From: Epilithonimonas zeae
GTDB taxonomy: Bacteria; Bacteroidota; Bacteroidia; Flavobacteriales; Weeksellaceae
NCBI RefSeq assembly: GCF_900141765.1
Contig: NZ_FSRK01000001.1
Span: 2,294,001-2,358,000 of the forward strand
Direction: 5' to 3'
DNA: 64,000 bases
Below, piece after piece: positions 44,534-53,304 of this stretch. The first letter of the stretch is position 1. Each line of letters opens with the position of its first letter. The translations under genes were made by a program, and so were the position numbers. A model generated the notes under the pieces. That model ran no database searches, had not been told where the DNA came from, and saw only the letters and a list, made by a program, of their open reading frames with translations.

Positions 44534-44615
44534 GCCCAGTTGGCGGAATTGGTAGACGCGCTAGACTCAAACTCTAGTATCGAAAGATGTGCCGGTTCGA
44601 TTCCGGCACTGGGTA
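44534..44615 (+). tRNA. tRNA-Leu (anticodon CAA)
   Basis: Acceptor GCCCAGT pairs with ACTGGGT (one G-U), D-arm GGAATTGGTAGACGC, anticodon stem CTAGA/TCTAG with loop CTCAAAC giving CAA at 44568-44570, a long variable arm and the T-arm GCCGGTTCGATTCCGGC. Discriminator is A; CCA is not encoded. The long variable arm confirms class II tRNA-Leu. Confidence 0.96.
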
Positions 44616-44617
44616 CA

Positions 44618-44655
44618 AAAAACTTCTTAAATCTTTGATTTTAAGAGGTTTTTCA
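44618..44655 (+). terminator. Terminator after tRNA-Leu
   Basis: AAAACTTCTTAAA and TTTAAGAGGTTTT form a near-perfect AT-rich stem (one G-U) followed by T. The remaining gap up to 44764 shows no gene. Confidence 0.75.
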
Positions 44656-44764
44656 TTTTTAGGGTAGTAGATAGTTACCAAAATTTTCAATCAACACTAT
44701 TCTAAATTCATTTTTATTTTGAACTTTAACATCAGCTTCTGTCGCTGTCTCTATATTTTTTAAT

Positions 44765-45586
44765 TCAGACTTTTATTACTCTTTTATAATCAAGATTTAG
44801 ATACGCACTAATAACTTCTAAAACCCCAAAACTATCATTATTTCCAGCCTCATAATTGGCAGCTTCTTTCACAGAAGGATGTGCATTTTGCATCGCATAA
44901 GAATATTTTGAATTTTTAAGCATTTCGATATCATTCATATAATCACCAAAAGCCATTGTTTGAGACGGAAGGATATTCAGTTTTTTTTGGATTATTTCTA
45001 AAGCTTTTCCTTTATTAATATTTCTATTCATTATATCAACCCAATATTGCCCCGAAACTACAACTTCCAGATTTTCATCTTCGAAATGTTTTAAATATGG
45101 ATAAATATTTTTCTCAGCACCTTCCGGATGATAGATGGCAATTTTAAAAGCATCATCATCAACTTCCAAAGTCAAATCATCAACCTTCTGATTTTCTGTG
45201 TAATATCTAGTGAAATAATTAACAAATGTCTTATCATCACTTTCATAATACGCTTTTTTCTTCGCAGAAAGCACCGCTCTTGCGCCAGGAATTTCACGAA
45301 TTGTTTTAATGATATCGATGACAAATTGATGTTCTAATTTGTCTGCAAACAATTCTTCATTTTTATAAACCACATAACCGCCGTTTTCCGCAATAAAACC
45401 GATTTCATCTTCAATTTCTGTAAAATACTGCGTAATTCCGGGCATTTGTCTTCCGCTTGCAGGCACGAAAAGGATATTTCTTTTTTTCAATTCTTGGTAA
45501 ATCCGAGGAAAATCAGGACTTACTTCATATTGAGAATTAAGAAAAGTCCCGTCCATATCGGTGACAATCAGTTTAATGTCGTTCAT
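44765..45586 (-). CDS. HAD-superfamily hydrolase, Cof type
   Basis: The 273-residue phosphatase has the nucleophile motif DMDGT at 10-14, motif II in VPASGR, a C2B cap, and the acidic motif FGDYMNDIEML. Cof-type enzymes dephosphorylate sugar phosphates, FMN or PLP. It follows galT leftward after 73 bp and may join the sugar operon, but no direct link is seen. Confidence 0.92.
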   Translation of the reverse strand: MNDIKLIVTDMDGTFLNSQYEVSPDFPRIYQELKKRNILFVPASGRQMPGITQYFTEIEDEIGFIAENGGYVVYKNEELFADKLEHQFVIDIIKTIREIPGARAVLSAKKKAYYESDDKTFVNYFTRYYTENQKVDDLTLEVDDDAFKIAIYHPEGAEKNIYPYLKHFEDENLEVVVSGQYWVDIMNRNINKGKALEIIQKKLNILPSQTMAFGDYMNDIEMLKNSKYSYAMQNAHPSVKEAANYEAGNNDSFGVLEVISAYLNLDYKRVIKV

Positions 45587-45659
45587 AAATTTAATTTTAT
45601 AGAAAAATCGCCTGATTTTCTATGATTAATAAAAGCTACACAAAGATAAAACTATCTTT

Positions 45660-46733
45660 TTACATACTTTTATAATGAATGGTGGAAAGATTATTTAAGA
45701 TTTCAGCGCTTTGTTCAGGTGTAATGTCTCGTTGCGGTTCTGCCAGCATTTCGTAGCCTACCATAAATTTTTTGACTTCTGCATTACGTAGCAAAGGCGG
45801 GTAGAAATGCATATGAAAATGCCACTCTGGATGGGGTTTTCCATCGGTTGCTGATTGGTGAATCCCTGCTGAATATGGAAAAGAAATCTCAAAAAGATTG
45901 TCATATTTTGTGGTTAAATTTTTAATAATCTCAGCCAATGAAAACTTTTCCGAATCCGAAAACTCAAGGATATTTTCTGCTTTTCTTTTGCTGATAATCA
46001 TTGTTTCGTAGGGCCATACTGCCCAAAACGGAACTAATACGACAAAATCTTCATTTTCAAGAATGATTCTTTCTTCGGCTTCTAATTCTTTTTTAACATA
46101 GTCTTCTAATAGTGACCTTCCGTTTTTATCAAAGTATTTTTTCAGATTTTCCTGTGTTCTCAAAACTGTCGAAGGAATCGAAGACTGCGCCCAGATTTGT
46201 CCGTGCGGATGCGGATTGCTGCATCCCATCACGCTTCCTTTATTTTCAAAAATCTGCACGTGGTTGATGTAATCTTCAGAACCTAAATCTTTATATTGCT
46301 CTTGCCAGACATCTACCACTTTTTTGATATCATCAACTTCCATTTCAGGCAAAGTAAGGCTATGATTTTCAGAAAAGCAAATGACTCTATTAATTCCTCG
46401 CTCCGGTTTTAATGTAAAAAAATCAGACTTTTCATAAGAGAATTCAACATTATCTTTCATCAAAGAACCGAAGTCATTTTCGAAAACAAAAACACCTTTG
46501 TAATCAGGATTTTTATCACCATTCACACGTACATTTCCTGAACACAAGTAGCAATTTGGGTCGTGAGAAGGAAGTTTTTCTTCGGTAACTTTTTCAGTTT
46601 GTCCCTGCCAAGGTCGGTTGGCTCTTTGCGGAGACACCAAAATCCACTCATCCAAAAGCGGATTGTATCTTCTGTGAGGGTGCTGCTTTTGATTAAACGA
46701 CGAATTCATTTCTTTTGTATTCTCTAATTCCAT
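45660..46733 (-). CDS. galT: Galactose-1-phosphate uridylyltransferase
   Basis: The 357-residue enzyme swaps UMP between UDP-glucose and galactose-1-phosphate. It has HPHRRYNPL, a zinc-type CYLCSG, the catalytic NPHPHGQIW histidine triad and the C-terminal HPEWHFHMHFYPP block. The ATG at 46733 lies inside galK (41-bp overlap); ATG at 46709 is an alternative with a 17-bp overlap. The overlap implies coupling with galK. Confidence 0.95.
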   Translation of the reverse strand: MELENTKEMNSSFNQKQHPHRRYNPLLDEWILVSPQRANRPWQGQTEKVTEEKLPSHDPNCYLCSGNVRVNGDKNPDYKGVFVFENDFGSLMKDNVEFSYEKSDFFTLKPERGINRVICFSENHSLTLPEMEVDDIKKVVDVWQEQYKDLGSEDYINHVQIFENKGSVMGCSNPHPHGQIWAQSSIPSTVLRTQENLKKYFDKNGRSLLEDYVKKELEAEERIILENEDFVVLVPFWAVWPYETMIISKRKAENILEFSDSEKFSLAEIIKNLTTKYDNLFEISFPYSAGIHQSATDGKPHPEWHFHMHFYPPLLRNAEVKKFMVGYEMLAEPQRDITPEQSAEILNNLSTIHYKSM

Positions 46734-47880
46734 CTGATATTTTTACACGGTACACTTTCATTTCGATGGCAAAATCTGCTTTGTATTTTGCGCTGATGTT
46801 TTTAATCACTTCATCCACATTTTCATCTTTTATAAGATTGATGCTGCATCCGCCGAAACCACCGCCCATTATTCTTGCACCCAAAACGCCGTTTTCTTTT
46901 AAAGTTTCTTCCACCATAAAATCGAGTTCTTCACAACTCACTTCAAATTCAGTAGAAAGTCCGGAATGCGTTTCGATAAGAAGTTCTCCTAAATATTCCA
47001 CATCGCCTTCTGATAAAGCTTTTGCAGCTTTTTCTACTCTTTTTATTTCTTTTAGAAGATAAAGGCATCTTTTGTAAGACGTCTCTCCTATTTCTGCCCT
47101 CACTTCATCCAGCATTGAAAAGCTGAAATCTCTGAATTTCTCTATTTCAGGAAACTTTTCCCACAAAACTTTTTTCCCGTTATCAACATCTTTTCTTCGG
47201 TCGTTGTAGCCGGAAGTAAGATGCGTATGTTTTACACAACTGTCGAAAAGCACCAGACTGTAACCTTCGATATTAGCTTCAAAATACTGATGTTCCAGAG
47301 AATTGCAGTCGAGCATAATTACTTGGTGTTCTTTACCGAAAACGGATGCAAATTGGTCCATAATTCCGCACTTTACACCAACAAAGGTATGTTCGGATTT
47401 CTGACCAATCAGCGCCAAATCTTTTTTAGATAAATTTAAATCGAAAACCTGATTAAGAATATAGGCAAACCCACATTCCAAAGCTGCCGAAGACGACAAG
47501 CCGGAACCCATCGGAATCGTACTGCTGAAGGCAACCTGCAAACCGCCAATCTCTTTACCGCTTTCCTGGATTGCGTTGAAAACACCCAGCAAATAATTAG
47601 CCCAGGTTTGCTCAACCGGAGTCTGCTTTTGATGAATATTAAAACTGAAGAATTCATTAAAATCTTTTGCAAAAAAAGTACAGATTTCTGAGTCTTCCAC
47701 CTTTTTGACAGCAAAACAAATATGTTTGTCGATGGCGGCAGGAAGTACGAAGCCATCGCTGTAATCAACGTGTTCACCGATAATATTAATTCTTCCCGGT
47801 GCCAGAAAAATATTTTCCGGTTCTGATTGGAAGAAAGTCTGGAATGCTTCTGTTGTATGATTGATTAATTTCTCCTTCAT
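46693..47880 (-). CDS. galK: Galactokinase
   Basis: The start at 47880 (MKEKLINHTTEAFQ) is preferred over one four codons upstream. The 395-residue GHMP kinase has the galactokinase signature GRINIIGEHVDYSDG, the ATP loop IPMGSGLSSSAALE and MGGGFGGC near the C-terminus. It phosphorylates galactose for GalT. It is downstream of the aldolase and transketolase genes, with a repeat-filled 242-bp gap upstream. Confidence 0.95.
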   Translation of the reverse strand: MKEKLINHTTEAFQTFFQSEPENIFLAPGRINIIGEHVDYSDGFVLPAAIDKHICFAVKKVEDSEICTFFAKDFNEFFSFNIHQKQTPVEQTWANYLLGVFNAIQESGKEIGGLQVAFSSTIPMGSGLSSSAALECGFAYILNQVFDLNLSKKDLALIGQKSEHTFVGVKCGIMDQFASVFGKEHQVIMLDCNSLEHQYFEANIEGYSLVLFDSCVKHTHLTSGYNDRRKDVDNGKKVLWEKFPEIEKFRDFSFSMLDEVRAEIGETSYKRCLYLLKEIKRVEKAAKALSEGDVEYLGELLIETHSGLSTEFEVSCEELDFMVEETLKENGVLGARIMGGGFGGCSINLIKDENVDEVIKNISAKYKADFAIEMKVYRVKISDGIREYKRNEFVV

Positions 47881-47926
47881 AGATGACTGCAATTTATGGC
47901 TTTTTTATAATATATTTTGGCTAAAG

Positions 47927-47978
47927 CCAATTTAATTATTCATATTAAAAACAGGCTAAAGCCCGTTTCTATTGATAT
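47927..47978 (+). repeat. Hairpin repeats of the GGCTAAAGCC type
   Basis: TTGGCT-aa-AGCCAA (47927-47940) and GGCT-aa-AGCC (47954-47963) followed by CTATTGATATT, related to the modules near 9.4-9.7, 53.2 and 55.6 kb. Confidence 0.6.
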
Positions 47979-48009
47979 TCTAGTAATGTTTAAATAGAAA
48001 AACGCATAA

Positions 48010-48087
48010 GGCTTCGACAAGCTCAGCCTGACACCGCTTAAAATCGGATGCTTGTAGTAGAAATGTCACGCTGAGCTTATCGAAGCC
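48010..48087. repeat. Long imperfect inverted repeat with GGCTTCGA ends
   Basis: Arms 48010-48033 and 48064-48087 are complementary at most of 24 positions and contain GCTCAGC and TGTCA blocks. It lies just 3' of the transketolase C-terminal gene. Confidence 0.75.
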
Positions 48088-48122
48088 TTTGTGTATTATT
48101 AGTAATCAATATTTAAAAATTA

Positions 48123-49076
48123 TTATTTCCTTTTCATTACTTTTTTTGCGGCTTCAACAATGTCATTGGCGGTCAATCCATATTTTTCCATCAGTTGGTC
48201 TGGAGTTCCGCTTTCTCCGAAGCTGTCGTTTACAGCTACATATTCCTGAGGTGCAAGATATTCTGTAATCAAAAGTTGAGCAACGCTGTCGCCTAAACCG
48301 CCTAATCTGTTGTGTTCTTCGGCAGTTACAACGCAACCTGTTTTCTTTACTGATTTTAAAATTGCTTCAGTATCCAAAGGTTTGATGGTATGGATATTAA
48401 TAATTTCGGCATCAATTCCCTGCTCTTCCAGGATTTCCCCGGCTTTTATCGCTTCCCAAACCAAATGTCCAGTGGCGATTATGGTTACGTCTTTTCCTTC
48501 GTTGACCATCCAGGCTTTCCCTATTTCGAATGTTTGATTTTCGTCTGTAAAAACAGGAATCACAGGTCTTCCGAAACGCAGATAAACCGGACCTTCATAA
48601 TCAGCAATGGCAATTGTTGCCGCTTTGGTCTGGTTGTAATCGCAAGTGTTGATGACTGTCATTCCGGGAAGCATTTTCATTAATCCGATGTCTTCCAGAA
48701 TCTGGTGTGTTGCACCATCTTCACCTAAAGTCAATCCGGCGTGAGAAGCACAGATTTTTACGTTTTTATCAGAATACGCCACGGACTGACGAATCTGGTC
48801 GTACACTCTTCCGGTAGAAAAGTTGGCAAAAGTTCCTGTGAATGGAATTTTTCCTTCAATGGCTAATCCTGCGGCGATTCCAATCATATTGGCTTCGGCA
48901 ATTCCGATCTGGAAAAAACGTTCCGGTACTTTTTCGATGAATTTTTCCATTTTCAAAGAACCGATAAGGTCGGCGCAAAGTGCTACGACATCAGGATTTT
49001 TGTCCGCCAGTTCTGCAAGACCGGCTCCGAAACCACTTCTGGTGTCTTTTTTTTCTGTGTATGTATATTTTTTCAT
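48123..49076 (-). CDS. Transketolase, C-terminal subunit
   Basis: The start at 49076 (MKKYTYTEKKDTRSGFG) gives 317 residues. A longer frame to 49175 runs through a dispersed repeat and is rejected. It has the pyrimidine-binding domain (ERFFQIGIAEANMIGIAAGLA, EDGATHQILEDI) and the C-terminal domain (GHLVWEAIKAGEILEEQGI). It pairs with the N-terminal subunit at 49339. Split transketolases interconvert pentose and hexose phosphates. Confidence 0.93.
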   Translation of the reverse strand: MKKYTYTEKKDTRSGFGAGLAELADKNPDVVALCADLIGSLKMEKFIEKVPERFFQIGIAEANMIGIAAGLAIEGKIPFTGTFANFSTGRVYDQIRQSVAYSDKNVKICASHAGLTLGEDGATHQILEDIGLMKMLPGMTVINTCDYNQTKAATIAIADYEGPVYLRFGRPVIPVFTDENQTFEIGKAWMVNEGKDVTIIATGHLVWEAIKAGEILEEQGIDAEIINIHTIKPLDTEAILKSVKKTGCVVTAEEHNRLGGLGDSVAQLLITEYLAPQEYVAVNDSFGESGTPDQLMEKYGLTANDIVEAAKKVMKRK

Positions 49077-49104
49077 TGTTTTTATCTGTTGATGGTTATT
49101 TAAA

Positions 49105-49165
49105 CGCAAAGAGCGCAAAGATTTTTTTAGCTTATTGGGAATATTTTTCGTTCGCAAAGGCGCTT
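49105..49165 (+). repeat. Dispersed GCAAAGxxCGCAAAG repeat, copy 3
   Basis: CGCAAAGAGCGCAAAGATTTTTTT...CGCAAAGGCGCTTCGCTCAG, as at 27797 and 37456. Confidence 0.6.
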
Positions 49166-49225
49166 CGCTCAGCAAAGGAATTTAATCTTTAGATGTTAGA
49201 TATTTTTTTGAACAGCGAATCGCTC

Positions 49226-49327
49226 GCAGCCCGACTTGAGTGGAGCTCTTTTTGCAAATTCAACAATGGAAAAAGCCTTGGGAATTTGCAAAAAAGCGGG
49301 AGCGGAAGGCGGATAAAGCTGCCCAAA
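49226..49327 (+). ncRNA. Structured dispersed element, copy 4
   Basis: Outer stem GCAGC/GCTGC, CCG/CGG with bulged ATAAA, GAGTGGAG on the left and GGAGCGGAA on the right, inner stem GCTcTTTTTGCAAATTC with GAATTTGCAAAAAaGC. It ends 11 bp from the stop of the transketolase N-terminal gene, splitting the two subunit genes. Confidence 0.6.
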
Positions 49328-49338
49328 TAATTTAAAGT

Positions 49339-50187
49339 CTAATAATCGCCTAAAGTTTCCTCTAACTGGTCTAATGCTTTTGCCAGTTGCTCATCGTTAG
49401 GCGCTTTTCCGTGCCACGCGTGGCTTCCCATCATATAATCGACACCGTGACCCATTCCGGTTTTCAGGAGAATACAAATCGGCTGCCCTTGTCCGGTCAA
49501 TGATTTTGCTTCGTCCAGAACGTTAAGAATTTCTTCCATATCGTTTCCGTTTTCCACTTCGAGAACTTTCCAGTCGAAGGCTTCGAATTTGGTTTTAAGA
49601 TTACCCAAAGAAAGGACTTTTGAAGTCGGGCCATCAATCTGCTGACCATTGTAATCGATGGTTGCAATCAAATTATCAACCTTATTGTGAGAGGCATACA
49701 TTATGGCTTCCCAGTTCTGCCCTTCCTGCAATTCGCCGTCGCCGTGAAGGGTGAACACAAGATTTTTATCTTTATTTATTTTTTTTCCGACTGCGTGACC
49801 AATTGCCACAGACATTCCTTGCCCCAGAGAACCGGAAGCAATACGAACGCCCGGAAGATGCTCGTGCGTGGTGGGATGTCCCTGTAATCTTGAATTCAGT
49901 TTTCTGAAAGTTGCCAGTTCTGACTTATCAAAATAACCTGCGTGCGCCAAAACACTGTAAAAAACAGGCGAAATATGACCGTTGGACAGGTAAAAAACGT
50001 CTTCATCTTTACCCTTCATATCGAATCCTTCTTTTCTTTTCATCGCATCAAAATAAAGAGCGACCAGAAAGTCTGTGCAACCCAACGAACCGCCGGGATG
50101 ACCGGATTGACAGGCGTGAACCATTCTTACAATATCCCTTCTGACCTGCGAAGCGATGTGATTAAGTTTTGAAATATCGTGCTGCAT
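49339..50187 (-). CDS. Transketolase, N-terminal subunit
   Basis: The 282-residue thiamine-diphosphate-binding half has SGHPGGSLGCTDFL, the GDGELQEGQNWEA thiamine motif, and MGHGVDYMMGSHAWHGKAP. Together with 48123 it makes a complete transketolase. It starts 3 bp after the aldolase gene's stop, so all three are probably co-transcribed; the 262-bp gap to the other subunit holds two repeats. Confidence 0.94.
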   Translation of the reverse strand: MQHDISKLNHIASQVRRDIVRMVHACQSGHPGGSLGCTDFLVALYFDAMKRKEGFDMKGKDEDVFYLSNGHISPVFYSVLAHAGYFDKSELATFRKLNSRLQGHPTTHEHLPGVRIASGSLGQGMSVAIGHAVGKKINKDKNLVFTLHGDGELQEGQNWEAIMYASHNKVDNLIATIDYNGQQIDGPTSKVLSLGNLKTKFEAFDWKVLEVENGNDMEEILNVLDEAKSLTGQGQPICILLKTGMGHGVDYMMGSHAWHGKAPNDEQLAKALDQLEETLGDY

Positions 50188-50190
50188 AAA

Positions 50191-50844
50191 TTATTGCATT
50201 TTTTGTGAATCTTTGATGAACTGCTCCAATCCCGAATCTGTCAAGGGATGTTTTAGCAAGGAAAGAATCGGCTGAATCGGACAAGTCACGACATCAGCGC
50301 CGATTTTTGCACAATTGATGATGTGCATACTGTGTCTTACAGAGGCTGCCAAAATTTCTGTTTCGTAACCATAATTATCAAAAATAAGACGGATTTCTTC
50401 AATAAGATTCAAACTGTCTGTTGAAATATCATCCAGTCTTCCCAAAAACGGAGAAACGTAACTCGCACCTGCTTTTGCGGCTAAAAGAGCTTGTCCGGCA
50501 GAGAAAATCAAGGTGCAATTGGTTTTGATTCCTTTGCTGGAAAAATATTTGAGAGCTTTTACACCATCTTTTATCATTGGAATTTTCACAACGATATTTG
50601 GATGAATTGCGGCAAGAATTTCGCCTTCGGCAATCATTTCTTCGTAAGTTGTGGATAAGACTTCCGCAGAAATATCTCCGTCTACAATCTCGCAAATATA
50701 TTTGTAATGTTGCAAGATAGCTTCTGTTCCGCTGATTCCTTCTTTTGCCATCAAGGATGGATTAGTTGTAACGCCATCCAGAATTCCAAGGTCGTTAGCT
50801 TCTCTAATCTGCTCTAAATTGGCAGTGTCGATAAAAAATTTCAT
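50191..50844 (-). CDS. fsa: Fructose-6-phosphate aldolase / transaldolase (TalC/FSA type)
   Basis: The 217-residue class I aldolase resembles the small FSA/TalC group (E. coli FsaA 220). It has [22 protein letters not shown], and the Schiff-base lysine in VVKIPM. In operons with transketolase it normally acts as transaldolase. A candidate operator at 51038 lies upstream of its start. Confidence 0.92.
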   Translation of the reverse strand: MKFFIDTANLEQIREANDLGILDGVTTNPSLMAKEGISGTEAILQHYKYICEIVDGDISAEVLSTTYEEMIAEGEILAAIHPNIVVKIPMIKDGVKALKYFSSKGIKTNCTLIFSAGQALLAAKAGASYVSPFLGRLDDISTDSLNLIEEIRLIFDNYGYETEILAASVRHSMHIINCAKIGADVVTCPIQPILSLLKHPLTDSGLEQFIKDSQKMQ

Positions 50845-50910
50845 ATGTAGATTTTTATTTGTTATTAGTTCAGTTATTAGGTTTGATTATTTCATTCCAT
50901 TCAGCACTCT

Positions 50911-50977
50911 TTTGTCATTCCGTAGGAATCTCAACACAGCAAGAATAAAGCAGTTTAGATTCCTACGGAATGACAAA
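50911..50977. repeat. Perfect 21-bp inverted repeat
   Basis: Arms 50911-50931 and 50957-50977 are fully complementary (core TCATTCCGTAGGAATCT). A worn relative is at 37548-37590. It lies in the leader of the aldolase operon. Confidence 0.85.
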
Positions 50978-51037
50978 GGTGTTGTTGAAATTTGATTATA
51001 ATTTATCAAAGTGAATGTTTATATTTTAAATTGTATT

Positions 51038-51060
51038 TTAAGTGTTAAATTTACACTTAA
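51038..51060. promoter_or_regulatory. Candidate operator upstream of fsa, AAGTGT-N7-ACACTT
   Basis: TTAAGTGT and ACACTTAA flank TAAATTT. The same dyad, with one base changed, is at 62090-62108 before the Nudix regulator. A near-consensus TCACTTTG lies 3' of it on the minus strand. Confidence 0.6.
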
Positions 51061-51122
51061 TAAATAAAACAAACAATTTCCTGTCTTAAAAAGATTCAGA
51101 AAGTTGTTGCTTAAATTTTTAT

Positions 51123-53156
51123 TTAATTGTGATGACCCATTGGGAGTTTGATTTTCTTCAAATCTTCCAGTTCGTTCAAGGGTCTTTCGATATCATAAGG
51201 AATCGGCATTTTTGAAAACGTCTGGAAATACAGCAGACACGCATCTTTCCACCAAACGGCATCTTTTGCCTGAATCTTTAATTTTGATTGAACTTCGGTA
51301 AATCTTTTTTCATCAACATAAGGCTGCATTTTGTCCCAGATTTTCTGATAATCTCTGACATTTTTTACACCTGTATCATATTTGTATGATAGTTCTTCCC
51401 ACAAAGTTTTACCGTCTTTCATCTGATAATCCCACGGAACGTGATGAAACCAGAGAATAAGGTTTTCGGGAGTCGTTTTGATATTTCCGTAGATGTCGTT
51501 GAGTGGAGGAAAATATTGTGAAACAGCATTGCTTCCCGTTTTGGTTCTGTCAAAACCTAAACCCTGCGTATTTGCCTGATGATAGTATACCGGTGACCAG
51601 TCTGCTCTCGTACCTTTATAGTCACCCCACGGTTCCGGTCCGTAATGGTGCATTCCGGCAAAAATATGGTGTAAACCAAGTGGCATCATATAATCTACCG
51701 CCGTTTCCCTTGAAGTGAGCATCATTTGTTTTACAGGATTGAGGAATTTTTCGTTGTCAGTGAAGGTCATTTTAATCCATTCGTCGGCAATCTGTTCCGA
51801 AGTCAAATCGTGGTTCCAAGCTAAACGTCCGAAAGCATACCAATTGGCCTGTGCAAAATGATGTCCCGTCCAGTTTTTATCTTCTCCAATATTGGCAACT
51901 GCCGAAATAGCCGAAATTTTTGCAGGTCTTAAAGTTCCGTCTGTAATTTTCGCAATTGTAGAACCTTTTCCGTCAGAATACGTATCACTGTCCAAAGTTT
52001 CCTTGAATAAAGGAGCAAGGTAAACAAGATGATTGGCTTGCCCTAAATATTCCTGAGTAATTTGGAACTCTACCATTTCGGAAGTTTTTTTCAATGCTCC
52101 GAAAAGTGGATTAAAAGCTTCACGAGGCTGAAAATCAACAGGTCCGTTTTTAATCTGAACAATCACATTATCTCTGAATTTCCCGTCTAGCGGAACAAAT
52201 TCCAGATAAGCCTGTTTTGCTCGGTCTTCTTTACTCGGACTGTACACAAACGCTCTCCACATTACAATTCCGCCATAAGGCTTCAAGACATCTGCCATCA
52301 TATTAGCGCCATCAGCGTGCGTTCTTCCGTAATCCTGCGGTCCCGGCTGTCCTTCCGAATTGGCTTTCACTAAAAATCCTCCGAAGTCAGGAATTAATTT
52401 ATAAATTTCTGATGCTTTGTCTTTCCACCATTTTTGAACATCTTTATTTAAAGGATCAGAATTTTCCAATCCGTCCAAAACTTTAGGCGACGAAAAATTG
52501 ACTGATAAATAAACTTTGATTCCGTAAGGTCTGAAAATATCTGCGAGAATTTTTACTTTTTCAAGATAGTCTTTGCGGAGCATATTTGGTGAAGCATTCA
52601 CGTTGTTGAGAACAGTTGCATTAATCCCGATTGAGGCATTTGCTCTAGCATATTCTTCGTATCTCGGAGAAATTGCATTCGGCAAATCTTCCCATTTCCA
52701 AAGCGAATGTCCTGCATAACCACGCTCAATCGTTCCGTCAAGATTATCCCAATGGTTGAGAATTCTGACATCGTAGGAAGGTTTTTCGGTAATATTCAGA
52801 TTTGTTAATCCAGATTTTGTTTGCTGCAAACGTAAAATATGATAAACCCCATACAACAATCCGATTTCTTTTTCGGCAGAAATGACCAGTTTATTCTGAA
52901 CTGATTTTATGGTATAACCGCCTTTCAGATTTTTTAATGATTTGTCGGTTCGAAGTTCAATTTCCTGACCTTGCCAATGATTCATTAATTCTTTTTTGGC
53001 GACATTCAAAGTCGGATTGTTTCCTTTGGAAATAATTTTCTCTGTCGAAATTCCGTTCCTTGCCGGAAACCGAAGCCAAAGCTGACTGCCGTCTTCTGCG
53101 AAAATGGTTAATGGAATCATTAGAAATAATAGGATATACAGTCGGAAATAGCGCAT
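51123..53156 (-). CDS. aguA: GH67 alpha-glucuronidase
   Basis: The 677-residue enzyme removes (4-O-methyl)glucuronic acid from xylo-oligosaccharides. Catalytic residues line up with the family: E268 in KANSEGQPGP, D341 in KNGPVDFQ, E369 in QITQEYLG. A signal peptide (MRYFRLYILLFLMIPLTIFA) predicts export, probably to the periplasm. It is last of the xylan block, 270 bp upstream of the aldolase gene. Confidence 0.95.
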   Translation of the reverse strand: MRYFRLYILLFLMIPLTIFAEDGSQLWLRFPARNGISTEKIISKGNNPTLNVAKKELMNHWQGQEIELRTDKSLKNLKGGYTIKSVQNKLVISAEKEIGLLYGVYHILRLQQTKSGLTNLNITEKPSYDVRILNHWDNLDGTIERGYAGHSLWKWEDLPNAISPRYEEYARANASIGINATVLNNVNASPNMLRKDYLEKVKILADIFRPYGIKVYLSVNFSSPKVLDGLENSDPLNKDVQKWWKDKASEIYKLIPDFGGFLVKANSEGQPGPQDYGRTHADGANMMADVLKPYGGIVMWRAFVYSPSKEDRAKQAYLEFVPLDGKFRDNVIVQIKNGPVDFQPREAFNPLFGALKKTSEMVEFQITQEYLGQANHLVYLAPLFKETLDSDTYSDGKGSTIAKITDGTLRPAKISAISAVANIGEDKNWTGHHFAQANWYAFGRLAWNHDLTSEQIADEWIKMTFTDNEKFLNPVKQMMLTSRETAVDYMMPLGLHHIFAGMHHYGPEPWGDYKGTRADWSPVYYHQANTQGLGFDRTKTGSNAVSQYFPPLNDIYGNIKTTPENLILWFHHVPWDYQMKDGKTLWEELSYKYDTGVKNVRDYQKIWDKMQPYVDEKRFTEVQSKLKIQAKDAVWWKDACLLYFQTFSKMPIPYDIERPLNELEDLKKIKLPMGHHN

Positions 53157-53187
53157 TAGATTTTCTTTTAATTTTTATTTAAATAAG

Positions 53188-53294
53188 TTTTGGCTAAAGC
53201 CAAATTGTATCTCTTCATCTTTAAACGGGCTAAAGCCCGTTCCTATTGATAATAGGATTTCATCCTATCCTTCGTTAAATCGTCCCTTCGGGAC
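53188..53294 (+). repeat. Cluster of four hairpin repeats
   Basis: TTTGGCT-aa-AGCCAAA, ACGGGCT-aa-AGCCCGT (53225-53240), ATAGGAT-ttc-ATCCTAT (53252-53268) and GTCCC-ttc-GGGAC (53282-53294) follow one another with CCTATTGAT between. Confidence 0.75.
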
Positions 53295-53304
53295 TTTTTA
53301 TAGA

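Noticed and set aside
49077-49175. N-terminal extension of the transketolase C-subunit
   Set aside because: It is a translated dispersed repeat (also at 27797 and 37456); MKKYTYTEKK at 49076 is the natural start.
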